Position numbers and translations under genes: made by a program. Below the pieces are notes generated by a model. That model was not told where the DNA came from, ran no database searches, and was given only the letters and a program-made list of their open reading frames with translations. Shown here piece after piece: positions 11,780 to 24,178 of a stretch of DNA of 64,000 nt (position 1 is the first letter of the stretch; each line of letters opens with the position of its first letter). The DNA comes from Umbelopsis isabellina (lineage: Eukaryota; Mucoromycota; Umbelopsidomycetes; Umbelopsidales; Umbelopsidaceae). Location: contig JAEPQZ010000007.1 of assembly GCA_016758905.1 (NCBI GenBank), positions 1,271,079 through 1,335,078 of the forward strand, written 5' to 3'.

Positions 11780-14247
11780 TTCTTTGGGTGACAAATAGAT
11801 ATTAGATCGGCGACCTTGTTGACCTACGATGTCGCAATTTTCAAGCACTCTGATATGCTCAAGTTGAGCCAAAAACTTTTTTTTTTTTTCTTTGTTCTGT
11901 TGAATGTCTCGGTATTTTACTTTTTTACATTATGTCGATTCGGTCTCAGACAAATTTTCGACGATTATTATTATTGCCTGTATCTGAACGCACTTATGAA
12001 CGATTAGTTGTTGATGCCGAAGATCCAAGCTGCTCTGTAGTGATGGGAATCAAGTTTGTACGCCAACTTACAATTTGAGTGTAGTGCAATATGCATAGTT
12101 CATTAAAGGTAGTAAACTATCGTTTCATAATTGTCGGGTCAATTTGTGTCAAGCACGCCATGGTGCTGAAATACTATTGGCTACTCTGAAAGCTGTTTGG
12201 AAAATCTTTGAACAGGGTCCGACGGCTCGCTCCATTCTTTCCAGCTGTCTGATTAGAAATCCATCAGATCAATGAACCTCAACTCTATCGTCAGCTTTTC
12301 CAGACAGACACTAATTTGTAAGGCAAGTATTACATTGATATTTACAGCTCCATATTTTTCTTCTTGAGTGATACTACTACATTTCAAAAATGTGAAGAGT
12401 ATCAACACTATAGAAAGTTATTTGCCTGATTCTTAAGACATGCAAAATCGACCATACTCCTAACGACACTGCATGAAGCCATGCATGGATGTGCCCATCA
12501 TTGGAGCCTAAGATAAAAGTGATAATTACGTGATATTTCACCATCCTAATCACAGTCAACTTCACATTTTTACAAACATTGGTCGGTATATGTCTTTATG
12601 CATTCGCCACTTTCACTGAAAATGGTTATTAAAGTGCCTTCTACAAAAATGCCTTTATATTCCATTGTTGAGGAATAACACCAGCCAATGATTGAACTTG
12701 CTATTAAATGGAGTATAGTTTTGTCACATTCTACAATGTTGTTGGTAAGACGCGATATACTGAGGAGATGAATGTTTTATTTTATTTTATTTTATTTTGG
12801 TTTATACATTGTCCTGGATTTCCTGGAAATATTATATAGGTCCTTGTCCACCTGGCACCAGCTGTATAGATCAAAGTATCAGGTCAGGAATTCATCGGCT
12901 CAAAAGTCCAATACATCTGACTATAAATTCGGAGCAACGATATCTTACCATGCAAATGTTGTTGCCATTAAGCAAGATCTGTTCTAGTTTGTTTGTCTTG
13001 TATCCTTCTGGGGTGTTTTGGCTGAAAAGGAAATATTTCAGTTTACGCGTTGGCTTTGTTGTTTAAAATCTTCAAATGTCTAAAATATCTACACTTACTA
13101 TTCAGTAACATCTTCCAACACCATATCTAAAGAAAAAAGAGGAGATATAGGTCATGGAAATCGCGTCAAATATAATTTTGGCTAGGATGGGCAGAACAGC
13201 GCAAGCAAAGTGTCAGATCACCCGCTCATATAGTTGTTTTGCGCAAATCTAGCAGTTATAATCAACCAAATTGACACGAGTGTCTTTAAAAAAGGATACT
13301 GACATAATCGTCAAAGCCCACCAATCGACCGGTGAACTCTTTTTCGCTTTTCATAACAACCCAAATGTTGGATCCCGTACATTTGTCAATAAGTTCTGTG
13401 AATCAGCAGATCCAGATAGAAATTCAGAGCAGAATGAGAGCGATAAGTTGACGGCGTAAGATAAAATGGCAGGAAGCAAGTTAATCAGTATAAGATCAAC
13501 GGCGATCTACACACAAACAGTGTTAGTGTGTCCTTGTTATCCCGCTTACCAAGTGGCAATAGTTGTGAAGCAGACATGTTGACTAAGGCTAGTAGTAGCT
13601 ACTGGAGAACTGATTGTGGAGATTGTACAGCACTCACTTCGCTTGCACAATTGTGTCGTGCTCTTTTCGCTCCGATCACGTGATAGTATTTATATTATGA
13701 AAATCTAAAGAAGATTGGACAAGTTAGCTATTCATGTTCTCACTGAATTTTATCAAGGACGTCTTTGCAAGTTAAGCTCCCAAACACAAGCAGTTCGATT
13801 AATTTGTAGCTTGTTATATCAGAACTTTACTGAAAGTATTTTCTACTTCGGCGGGAACTGTTTTTATTATACAAAAGGAGGTCGATCATGAACGACGAAC
13901 GAGTATTTGATGCCAAATTCTGTAAAACAAATTGACAATGGGCGTGAAGTAAACTTGCTGATATAATAGTTAAGAAACATTCCTCATGCCATGTAATTTG
14001 AGCTTGGAAGCAAAACAATACTCGGAAATTGTATGATTTTGGTTTGACGATGCTGAGATGGTGGTGTGCTCGGTGGTTGTTTTAATTTATTTTTCAAATT
14101 TAAAACCTGATTAAGTCAATGGCAATGATATGACAGGGATAAATCATAGCTCCACAGTAAAGTTATATTAATATTTCTGGTAGTCTCGTCCAATATGCAA
14201 AATTCTCTTCACAGTGAAAGTGTGATTCCTAAGTCTTTCACCTATTT
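11780..14247. other. Gene-free interval (about 2.5 kb)
   Basis: A+T-rich sequence between OPT (-) and the decayed dehydrogenase (-). It holds a run of TTTTA pentamers at about 12774-12799 and several short open frames of about 60-90 codons with no recognisable domain or intron structure. I see no tRNA or other RNA gene. Confidence 0.5.
12774..12799. repeat. (TTTTA)n microsatellite
   Basis: Five consecutive TTTTA units in the gene-free interval. Confidence 0.8.
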
Positions 14248-15228
14248 CTACAAATATGGTGGAAAAACTTCTTGCGCATGATCCCAATCCTTTTCCAGCG
14301 CACCCTCTCGAAGCAAACGCATGGCCTTTGCGTTTGGAGTACATTCGCACTTATAATTGACGAGGAACAATCTATTCGCCGGCTTTTCCAGCGAGTTTAT
14401 ACCTGGCTCCCCTTTCCATGGAATGCCACGACCGCCAAAAGCGGCGCTGGTGCTTTGGAACAAATGCCTTTGTGCAGACAACTCGTCGCTAGTCGAATTA
14501 AGCTAATAAGAGGCACAGGAACCAGCGAGATAAACCAGCTCATGATCGCATTTGGATTACCCCTTTTTGAATTTCCTATATTGACCGTCCCGGGCCAGGA
14601 GTGGATGAACGTAACATTGGGATTGTCATTGGCTAGCTTCTCCAATGTCAGCGTGTTCATAGTCGTGTATTGCATCTGAGCCTTTATACTGCCAAAACTG
14701 CCAGGCTTTTTCAGGTCCAAGCCGTCCAAAACTTTAATCTCCCGCTCCAGTCCTCCGCCTAAAACGCTAACTTTAGGGTCTTCTGCCTCGCCTAGCAGAG
14801 GGAGAAATGAACAGCATTCGCGAGTAGTACTCGACGCTTTGAAAGATTTCTATGCCTTCAACAGTTTCCATGCGCGGGCAGAATGGTGGGTGGCCGGCGC
14901 TTAAAAATAACAAGTCGTCGCGAGACTCCTTACTTTCGATGGTCTTGCATACTCTCTTTGTTTCCGCAAAGAGCGCAATCTCGCCTTCGGTCCATATGAC
15001 CTCCGCCTTGGGATTGATAACATGCAATTCCTGGATGAAATCGTGCATGCGCTTTTCAAAGCTCCTGCGCCCGACTAGGTAAATTTTCATGGTCGCAACC
15101 GTAGCGACTAGGGCCCTCAGCGTGAACTTCCGGATACCTGATATACCGCCAACGAAAACGGTGACGCGTGGCGCCGTTGCATCGTCCATGAGAGCGTTGG
15201 AAGCTAGTATGTCTTTGTCAGAACCCAT
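14248..15228 (-). pseudogene. Short-chain dehydrogenase/reductase-like gene broken by two frameshifts
   Basis: The coding similarity is continuous but runs through three frames. From ATG 15226-15228 the first frame gives PRVTVFVGGISGIRKFTLRA, a Rossmann start, up to MLFIS near 14800. The second frame continues from LPLLGEAEDPKV through LDLKKPGSFGSIKAQMQ (the Y-x-x-x-K-like region is not clearly preserved) to about 14490. The third carries DELSAQRHLFQSTSAAFGG, which matches the usual ERHLF.ATSA block of this fungal SDR family, and ends at FPPYL before the stop at 14248. No GT-AG intron of plausible size explains either shift. The third Gly of the cofactor motif is Arg (GGISGIR). It has no introns, unlike most neighbours, and looks more G+C-rich than the flanks. 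A pseudogene is favoured; assembly errors are the alternative. Confidence 0.7.
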
Positions 15229-15801
15229 TGCAGGTAGTGAAAAATTTGGTCGATAACCTTATAAAGATCAATGCCTTGGGGAAGGATTACGAACGCGATA
15301 AGTATAAGAAGTCTATCAGATCAGCGACATTTTATGAGCGCGAGTAAAGAGCATCTTCGTTCGCTATAAATTGTCTATGGCTCTTTGAGATATTGAAACG
15401 ATTATGCAAGCCCACCATAGCTCTTTGAGACATTCCAACGCTTACGCAAGTCCAAGATGTGTCTCTATAGAGATTTTTATACGATTACCGAAGTCCCTCT
15501 CCGCCGAAGAAATTGCGCGCTAACATGTCCACACTTCATTGCGTATTATCGCTATACATATATCAAATATTAGGAAGAATAGGAAATACTTTACGACCCA
15601 GGATTGGGCTCTATGGATTATTAGCTCGCTAATGGTAGATTAATCATGGTTGAAAGTTTAATGTGTTTCGACTAATACTCAGTGATTAAATGTTATATGG
15701 TCGATGGCGAAGGCAAGCATAATCAACTTTGTAGATGACTGAATTTCTAAACATTGCAGTATGGATGATATGAATGACTTTATTCAAAGAAACTGGTACA
15801 A
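15229..15801. other. Intergenic region, promoter side of the decayed dehydrogenase
   Basis: A TATAAAG-like element on the minus strand lies near 15258-15264. Near 15365-15480 there are two imperfect copies of a motif, CTCTTTGAGA followed by CATT and an ACG block (15380 and 15420). Nothing else is recognised. Confidence 0.4.
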
Positions 15802-18145
15802 CTAAAGTTCATCCGTAACAGCGCCTTCACTGGCACTCTTTACAGTCATGGAATAACGTGCAAGTATGCCTTTGGTATATTTCAATGGTGGTGCAGTCCA
15901 TTGTTGTCGTCGAGCTTCAAGCTCTTGATCAGGAATGTTCACTGTTAGCTCTCTAGTGTTAGCATCAATAGTAATTTGATCACCGTCCTTAAGAAGAGCA
16001 ATAGGTCCACCAACTTGTGCCTCAGGGCAGATATGACCGATGATAAAACCCTGATATGATGCATACATTAGCTACGATATTTGAAAAGCCTAGAAAGTCA
16101 GTGCTTATCTACTTACGTGGGATGCACCTGAAAATCTTCCATCAGTAATAAGAGCCACGTCCTTGCCAAGTCCGGCTCCCATGATAGCAGCAGTGGGTTT
16201 CACTAGATGTAACAGCATGAGCTAATGATTATGAAAGATAAAAGGAAAGTAACTCTATACTTACGCATTTCAGGCATGCCAGGTCCACCTTTAGGACCTT
16301 TATAACGAACGACAACTACATCACCCTTTTGAACGGTACCTTGCTCCAAGGCTTCAAAGATTTTATCTTCATCATCGAAAACACGAGCTCGACCTTTGAA
16401 GGAGAGTCCCTCCTTGCCGGTGATCTTGGCTACAGCACCCTAAATAACACCCAATGATTAGCTAGTTCTTATTTGCATAGACGCCCATTCATTATGTACT
16501 AACCTCGGGTGCCAAATTACCCTTGAGAATGGTAAGATGGCCAGTGGCTTTGATGGGATTGGATAGCGGGCGAATGATGTCTTGTCCTTCAGTCAAATCA
16601 GGAACTTCAGCAAGATTCTCAGCCATGGTTTTTCCGGTGACAGTCATACAATCACCATGGAGCATTCCCTCTTGCAACAAGTATTTGAGCACGGCAGGTA
16701 TACCACCAACAGCGTGCAAATCCTCCATGACATATTTACCACTACCGTGCGAAGGTTAGAAAAATTCTTTACATCTCAATATCCACTGAATGAAGGTTAT
16801 ACAGTACCTTGGTCTGAGATTGGCAAGGAAAGGTGTCTTGTCCGCAATAGTCTGGAAATCGTCAATTGTCAAGGGAACGTCGACAGATTTAGCAACAGCA
16901 AGCATATGCAAAACGGCGTTGGTTGAGCCACCAAGCACCATAATGATAGTGAGAGCATTCTCAAAGGCTTTGCGAGTCATGATATCGCTAGGCTTGATAT
17001 CTCTCTCCAACAAGGTGCGAATAGCAACACCGACTTTGAGACATTCTTGAACCTTGAGCGGATCAACAGCGGGGATAGAAGAACTGTAGGGCAAAGACAT
17101 ACCAAGTGCCTCAATAGCTGAAGACATGGTGTTTGCTGTGAACCTTGATTTCCATGTATCAGTATTCAACACTACATTAGGCTGTAATAACACGACTACT
17201 CTACTCACATTCCACCACAAGCTCCAGCGCCAGGGCAAGCATTGCGAATGATATCACGACGTTCCTCCTCATTGATCTTTCCACTGATCAACTCACCGTT
17301 GCATTCAAGTGCATTGCCAATGTCAATCTCGCGACCAGCACAGCTTCCAAGGGTTCCCTTTCCCTTTTTCATGGTACCACCATAGATGACAATGGAAGGA
17401 CGATTCAAACGGCCCATAGCCATCAAACAGCCGGGCATATTCTTGTCACATCCAGGAATAGAGATATTGGCATCATACCAAAGAGCGCTCATAACCTTTG
17501 GTGGGTGATACTTAGCCAGAGCCCGTAGCCAACTTCATCATGATATTGAAGTTCAACGACTTACCGTTTCAATTGAATCAGCAATAATATCACGACTTGG
17601 AAGTGAGAATGACATTCCAGCGCTACCCATGGGTATAGCATCTGAGACTCCGATGGTGTTAAACTGGTAACCGACAAGACCAGCTTTGTTTACACCTTCC
17701 TTGACCTTGGCTGCCAAATCATTGATATGCATATTGCATGGATTACCGTCATAGCCGCTATCAATGAATCTTTTGTAAGCCCATCCTCTAGCCCAAAATG
17801 TACGCATCATGTCCATGGACTTACAAACTGGTAATGCCAACTTGAGCTTTGGCAAAGTCGCTGTCGGTCAATCCAGTCGCGTAAACTATATCGAACGTCA
17901 AGCCTGAATATTGTACTCTAACGAGCAAGAATTATTGTGCATGACAACTTACGTTGTGCCTGTGCAGCTCCAGCTGTAGGCGTTTGAGTGATGGTACGGC
18001 TGTACTTGTTGATGGGACCGTTTGCTTTGATATCCTTGTCTCGAGGATTGATTTTGTGGCTACAGCGTACGCCAGTTTAGCGCCTCTACCAAGAACTCAA
18101 CCTCAAACCCTTTACTTACATGTGCACCTGCCCTTGTTCAGCCAT
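15802..18145 (-). CDS. ILV3: Dihydroxy-acid dehydratase (ILV3)
   Basis: Iron-sulfur enzyme of valine, isoleucine and pantothenate synthesis that dehydrates dihydroxy-acids to 2-keto acids. It is split into about nine short exons, the first being ATG 18145 to MAEQGQVH. Splicing restores [132 protein letters not shown] and [10 protein letters not shown]. The three cluster-binding Cys (NPCN, GCDK, ACGG) are all present. It ends SEGAVTDEL before TAG at 15802-15804. The predicted N-terminus ([20 protein letters not shown]) has no clear mitochondrial presequence, unlike typical fungal Ilv3; the first exon is short and could be wrong. Confidence 0.93.
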
Positions 18146-18996
18146 ATTGTGTTTTAGAGTGGGGAGGAAGAAAGTAAGTGGGGACCTCCGCAAGATTTAG
18201 ATGAATTTGATTTAAACAGTCAATATTTTCGGACCAGCTGAACCTTGGCTAATTTTTAAAGTCCGTCAAGCTTTCAGGTATTTGCAGTAGTCAGCATAGC
18301 AGGGACAAAGGAAGAGAGTTTTACAGATACACCAACAAAATTATCCAATGTATAGAATGTCATTTGATAACAAGAGAGTCATCAAAAATAAGATCCCTCT
18401 ATCCAGGTTGACAGTCATGTCCAGTTAGCCTATTGTGGTTCTCGACGTCTTAATACCCCGTATGTACTATTTGTGCTAACGGCCACTGGTAAATATTCCG
18501 AAATGACCGACACCAGAGGTTGATGGCTTTTATTCTCAGGTCACAACAAACATATAAAAGTCTTCAAACTTACTCACGTAAACTGTAACGTCAAATACGT
18601 TCAAGCAGTGAAATTAAGTAAAGTATGCAATCAAAGCCATGCAAAGCGAAACAAAGTTATTAGGATGAGAATATTTAGCTAAGGACTGCAAAAAGCAAGA
18701 GTGAGATTGAGCACTCATTTGCTAATATCCTGTAGATCTATTGCATGCTCCAAGTGTTCGGCTCACTTCGATACACACCGAACAAACATCAAATGATTAA
18801 ATTAAATTGTTGAGTTGGATGCAATTCTACCCATTCTCATTGAGACTGTTCTGCTGTCAAAGGGTTTATTTCGAATAATGGTAACATATTATATACCCAA
18901 ACATTAAAGACAAATATAATGCAATATTACAAACTGAATATGCTCTATGATACAGCAACTGTGCACGGGACTTGTGAAAAGGAAGTCAATATCGGA
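18146..18996. other. Intergenic region (about 0.85 kb)
   Basis: Upstream of ILV3 and downstream of the CCCH-finger gene. It is A+T-rich with no open frame of note and no RNA gene recognised. Confidence 0.4.
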
Positions 18997-20547
18997 TCAA
19001 TCCATGACCTGAGTACCAGCCAAAATATCGGTATCATGATCCCCTTCATCTTCACTAGATGAGCTAACATCCTCCTCATCAACGTCGCTATCGCTTTCCT
19101 CGTCGCTCTCTCCGCTGTCACTTTCTTCGTGATCACTAAAGTGAAGCGATTGGTTTTCGTCAAAATCGTCGTCCTCATCTTTCATCTGGAAAGCTCCCCA
19201 GCCTTCATCACCATCGTCGAATTTGACAAATCCATCCTCTTTGTCGTTTGCAACAGCAGCAGCTGTAGCTGGAGGCTCGTTTAACTTGATCTTTTTTGTT
19301 CTTGATTCGCTCAATGGTTGTTCTCTCTCCCGCTTCTGGCCAGCAAGTTGTGGATTGACCCATTGCTTTAATTTGGGTTTCGGTTGTTGCCCTCGCTTGT
19401 TCTTCAACGCTACATGCGGTAATTTGCAAGTTGCATTTTCACATTTGCCCGTTTCAGCAAAATCAGGGCACACATGAATATGTTTGTTTTTGCATTCGAC
19501 TCCTTTGCTACAGTAGCCTTCCAAAGCAAATGCTTTACAAACAGGGGCCTGAGGGCTGACTCGAACATGTGGATAAGGGCAATTCACTCGCTCGCATTTA
19601 CCTCTTTGGAAATGAGAGCAATGGGGCATAATTTCTGGTATAGGACAGTGGGACAAGAGGCACAGATGTGCTGGTTTTGGACATTTCTTTTGTAGGTATC
19701 TTGGACAGATGGCTCTATGAGATCGATCATGTTTAAAGGGACACATTTTGCCATCCTTGCATTTTCCTTTGAGGTTTTCACAATTTTAGAAATGTTGATC
19801 TCGCAAACGATGACCAGTATGCAGGGTCACTTACCATAGCGGGTATAATATCCACAGTATACCTTTGATTTATCTATTTGATTACCTTGCAGTACCAAGG
19901 ATTTGCCATGTCGACCTTGTCGCACATACCCCTCTGGTTCTTTCACGTAAACAAGATGACCACCCTTACTCCTTGAAGTTCTCTTCTTCTTTCTCTCAGC
20001 TCTTGCTGCCGCAGCAGCCTGTTTCCGCTTTAACTTTTCTTCACTCTTAGCTTTCAAACTTGTTGATGTCATAGCATTAATATAGGGTCAGAAGGACTGG
20101 TAATAATATCTGCTTTTTACTTACGCTTTGGCTTTTTGTAATTGTCGTTCTTTGGCAAGCTCAGCTCGTATCAAATTACCTCCTTTGGTACGCACGTATT
20201 CCACCCCTTCAACCTGTGCCTTTTGTGGAGTATAAGTTGATGCAGGCATTGTGGTTGCTGCCTGCATTTTGGCTACAAGACTGCTTGGAGTTGCTGCGGG
20301 AATTACATCTTTTCTCGTCAACTTTTTGCCAGAGGCATCAGTTACAAACGTTACACCGTTGATCATGACTGTTCGGTTTGGTCCTGCGGCTGGCTTTGAA
20401 CCAGGAGGCACCGTTGGTGTAGAGGAGACGGAGCCAGGCGTCGCTATTTGTGGTTTGCTTGATGTCGGTGCCGTAGCTGACGTAGGCTGGTTCAGAACCA
20501 GTGTCTTGTTTCCAAATGTCGTTGGTCCCATACCCGCAGGACCGCCC

Positions 20548-20578
<31 letters not shown>

Positions 20579-20705
20579 TTGGTGGCCAAGTCGAATAGCC
20601 TCGGCCACGACCTCTTGGAGCAATATATCCATTAGAGCGTTTGTGCTGATCTATAGCAGCTGACAGCTGCGAGATCTTTGCACGTAGATCTGAAGGATCA
20701 GACAT
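18997..20705 (-). CDS. CCCH zinc-finger protein, ZC3H3/Red5-like
   Basis: RNA-binding protein with five consecutive CCCH fingers, as in human ZC3H3 and fission yeast Red5, which act in nuclear mRNA export and in poly(A)-linked RNA surveillance. Three exons: 20705-20125, 20058 to about 19834, and the remainder to TGA 18997-18999. The exon 2-3 join completes finger 1 (YCGYYTRYGKCKDGKMCPFKH). Further fingers follow: ICPRYLQKKC..LCLLSH, HCSHFQRGKC..CPYPH, VCKAFALEGYCSKGVECKNKH and VCPDFAETGKC..CKLPH. The N-terminal part has an RG-rich block (about residues 30-55, encoded by a CCTCGT repeat on the plus strand), and a Lys/Arg-rich stretch precedes the fingers. The C-terminus is very acidic (Asp, Glu and Ser runs). 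Nuclear function is inferred from the family. Confidence 0.88.
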
Positions 20706-20847
20706 TACGTGATAGAAGAAAAAAGCACAGTACTCGGCGACTGCACAACTTCATTATCATGATTGACAGTCACAAGGGTGGTTTTTGTCAGTGCGAGTTT
20801 TGGACCGCTATATTTTGCAAGTCCTCGAATTCCTTGGTAAATACAAC

Positions 20848-21231
20848 ATGTCGTCCAGCATTGGTGCAGAGTGTACAGAACTGAAGCAAAAGTACGATAC
20901 TTGCTTCAACAAGTGGTACTCTGAAAAGTTTTTAAAAGGAGACACCACCCCGGAATGCGAAGATTTATTCAAAGATTACAAAGCTTGTGTTATGGTAAGT
21001 GAGGTTCCAGCGAGTTTTAGCAGAGGGCTGCGCCTAGCTAGCGGCGAATCTGGTTAGACGCAAGTGGGTCGAAAAAAGCTGCCAAGAACACAAAGTATTA
21101 AGCCAAATACCCGTTCATCCATTTCGCAGGTGGCACTAAAGGAGAAACAAATTGACACTTTGTTGGCGGACGCACGAAAGGAGGCTCCATTCCCTCCACC
21201 TTCACAGTCCTCGTCTAACTCTAGCTCATAA
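20848..21231 (+). CDS. MDM35: Mdm35/TRIAP1-like twin CX9C intermembrane-space protein
   Basis: Small mitochondrial intermembrane-space protein that partners Ups/PRELI lipid-transfer proteins. Exons 20848-20994 and 21130-21231 join CVM to VALKEK in phase 0, giving 82 aa. Two CX9C pairs are visible, [11 protein letters not shown] and [11 protein letters not shown], which form the disulfide-linked hairpin imported through Mia40. The [13 protein letters not shown] segment between them is diagnostic for this family. The start codon is 142 bp from the divergent CCCH-finger gene, so the two probably share a promoter region. An AATAAAATATATA element lies just downstream of the stop. Confidence 0.95.
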
Positions 21232-21673
21232 ACATATATCACAACCACGCTCACTATAGAATGAAATGTTGAGGCCACATAGTCCTCAAATAAAATATAT
21301 AACTTGTACCATTCCAGCTCAATACAATTTTGGCGATTTATATCTGAATTAGTGGTCAAGAGCCTTGTATTAGATTAAGTTTGATTCACACGCGCAAGTT
21401 TTTCTTTTTACAAGAAAGCTAGCTTTGGTAGCAAATCATGTTAATTAGGAATTTATGCCATATGATACTTTACCAACAGCCAATGTGAGTGGCAACCGTT
21501 TTGCCGACGACGGTGGCTGGGACGGAATTTCAAAATTTAGTTGCTTTGGACCAGCGATATAAAAACTGGTAAGAACAAAAACCCCATAAAACTGATCAAA
21601 CTGTTTCTTCTCTTTTCTCTCACCCTCTTCACCGTCCGTCTTTGGTCTATTTTGTGCCAGTAGGACACAACCG

Positions 21674-23647
21674 ATGAACAATGAAGACAAGTCTAATAAT
21701 GAAAGAGACAGCACATGTACCACCACAGTCGATCATGAACCTATATTACTAAAGAACCATGGTCGGCCGTTATCAGATCTTCCCTTAAAACAAAGGGCGA
21801 TCATCATAACATTCATTATCATGCTATCCAGTGAGTATGCATGAATGATTGCTTGATATTGGAATGTATCTCATAATGAAAAATGAAAATCTATGATACC
21901 AGCTGGTAGCAACTTTCTTTCAACGGCCTATGGCGTCATGAAAACGAATATCAAAACAGTAAAGTAGCTGGTAAACTATACTATTTAACATGTACATTAC
22001 AGAATCTAACAGGCTTTTTTCCTTGATGAACAAAAGAACCTCCAAATTGACAACACTCATTATAGTGTCTTATTATCATGTGTGTCATTGTTGGGCACCG
22101 TTCTACCATTTTTCGCTGGAGCTTTCATTGATCGTTTTGGGGTCGTTCGAGTAAGCTTGATCATCAACCTAGCTATATTCCTTGGGAGCGTACAACTGTC
22201 TTTATCTGCATACTTAAACAGCTATGGTTGGATGATATCTGGAGAAGTATTTTTCGGGATTGGAAGTGGAATCATGTCTGTGATACAAGAGGCGATCTTG
22301 TCTAAATGGTTTCGAGACAAAAATCTTTCTGTTGTCCTCGGTTTGAAGCTGTCGGTAACTCGCCTAGTGCAATTCGTTGGAAATATTGCATGCCAACCCC
22401 TCATTGCAGGTGCTGGAAACTGGGCTTGGGGGTTTCATTTGTCAATGATTCTGTGCGCTATGTCCATGGTCATCAATATCGCTTTTGCGTACATGATGTG
22501 GCGGCTGGGATACGTCACCGCCACTGGGAAACAGGCGATTGAAGACAAAGCTGATGAAAGCAGGCGCATTCGATGGTCTGCACCGTTGTTCTTTCCTCTC
22601 GTTTATTGGGTAGCGCCATGGCTGCAGTTAACTATATCTAGTGTCTGGAGTAGCTTTGAAGATCAGTCAACGTAAGTGTAACAATACTACGACTCACTAT
22701 TTATGTTTCGTACAACGTTAATGACTACTTATGTTTTGCAGAGAATACATCGAGTTTCGATTCTCAGCCACCGAAATCAATGCTGCGGTAAATATATGCG
22801 ATAGAGAGAATGGATATGATATGTAGCATATGAACTAACCCCACTGCCATAGTATAATAGTAGTATATCTCAAGCAATACCCTTTGTTCTGGCACCTTTT
22901 CTGGGTCTCATTATAGATCGATGGGGTCAACGGCTCTCATTATGTATGTTTATCATGTCATTTGCATATAGGGTACTTTGCTATCTCTGATGTGATCAAA
23001 TCCTCTTTCCAGTATTTTTCTCCACCGTGATTTCCATTGTCGCCTTTGTACTGCTATCCTGCACGTTTGTAGTACCAGCTGTTGGCATGACCCTGTTTTC
23101 GTTGGCACTTGGTACTGGCAGTGTTATGATTATTACATGCACTGCGCTTACGTTACCTCAAGAGTTTGTGGGAACAGGCATTGGCCTACACAAGAGTGCC
23201 AACAACATTGGTACTACGATCATTAATGTACTGGCTGGATATCTTCAAGATCATGCCTATCACGATGGAGACACAGATTATAATGAAGATTTGACAGAAG
23301 ACTATGCTGGAGTGATGTACCTTTACATATCACTTTCATCACTTGCCGCAGTGCTCACCATATTCTGGTGGATATTAGATCGTACTAGACTTAAAGGTTG
23401 GTTACAGGCTAACAGAGCAGAGCGACAGCGGCGTCTCGACCAAAACCAAAATATAAGCGATTCCTCCGAGTCGCCAATTGATATCCCTAACGAGCTGCTG
23501 GCTGCTGTAGGTGGATTACTGCTATCCACGAAAACATACCGTTACTGCATTATATATATATTCTTTCTCGTTCTAGCTTGGGCAATGTATTTTTCATTTG
23601 CCCTTTTGCCTGTGTACAATAATGAAAATTCTGACATCAGTGGTTAG
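21674..23647 (+). CDS. Major facilitator superfamily transporter, MFSD1-like
   Basis: Twelve-helix secondary transporter resembling MFSD1, a lysosomal dipeptide carrier in animals; a vacuolar site here is inferred. Six exons: 21674-21830, 21903-21958, 22013-22671, 22742-22787, 22853-22943 and 23013-23647. Every join keeps frame. Helices are seen from RAIIITFIIMLSTGSNFL through LLGTVLPFFAGAFIDRFGVV (loop 2-3 motif DRFG), GFGSG-like GIGSGIMSVIQEAIL, GLKLSVTRLVQFVGN, FVLAPFLGLIIDRWGQR (the second DRWG copy) and CIIYIFFLVLAWAMYFSFAL. The N-terminus is hydrophilic and acidic. An AATAAAACAA element follows the stop at about 23665. The substrate cannot be read from the sequence. Confidence 0.82.
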
Positions 23648-24178
23648 ACCACATATTCTTGTTAAATAAAACAATTTGATCGCCATACAACGTTGGACCG
23701 ATAACCTCATCAGAGAGCTATGCGGCTCGGTGGAGGCTCTGCATCACATGCAATGTCCACTAAAAATATGCGGCCTTTAATCACATTGCCAAGCACTATG
23801 CAAAGGCCTGCGTTTTTATGTTCAGCGCTTCTCAGTAGGTCATGTTAGGAAAATATGGATTATGGCTTTTGTATGCACTCCTGGAACAGGCAGGTGAAAA
23901 GCCCATTTGCACATCAAAAAAACCAATCATGTGTAGATTGTAGTTCCAGATCACTTCTATAGGCATGCACATGAGAAAATATTCGACAACTCGAAAAGAA
24001 TCATTGGGTAGTAAAAAAGGCTCATGAATGTGAACCATGATAAATTGCGACCAGATATAAAAAAAAAATTAGAAAATGGCGCACAGGCAAAAATTTTTAT
24101 GGGCGATAGCGACCTGGCACACACCACCAGCTTTTTCTTTCCTCTCATCCTCAAAAGTGTACTCATCAGATTCAATTT
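23648..24178. other. Intergenic region (about 0.5 kb)
   Basis: Between the MFSD1-like gene and the F-box gene, both on the plus strand. Only the poly(A) signal of the first gene and presumed promoter sequence; nothing else seen. Confidence 0.4.

Noticed and set aside
19223-19477. Plus-strand frame opposite the CCCH-finger gene
   Set aside because: Antisense shadow of a conserved coding exon.
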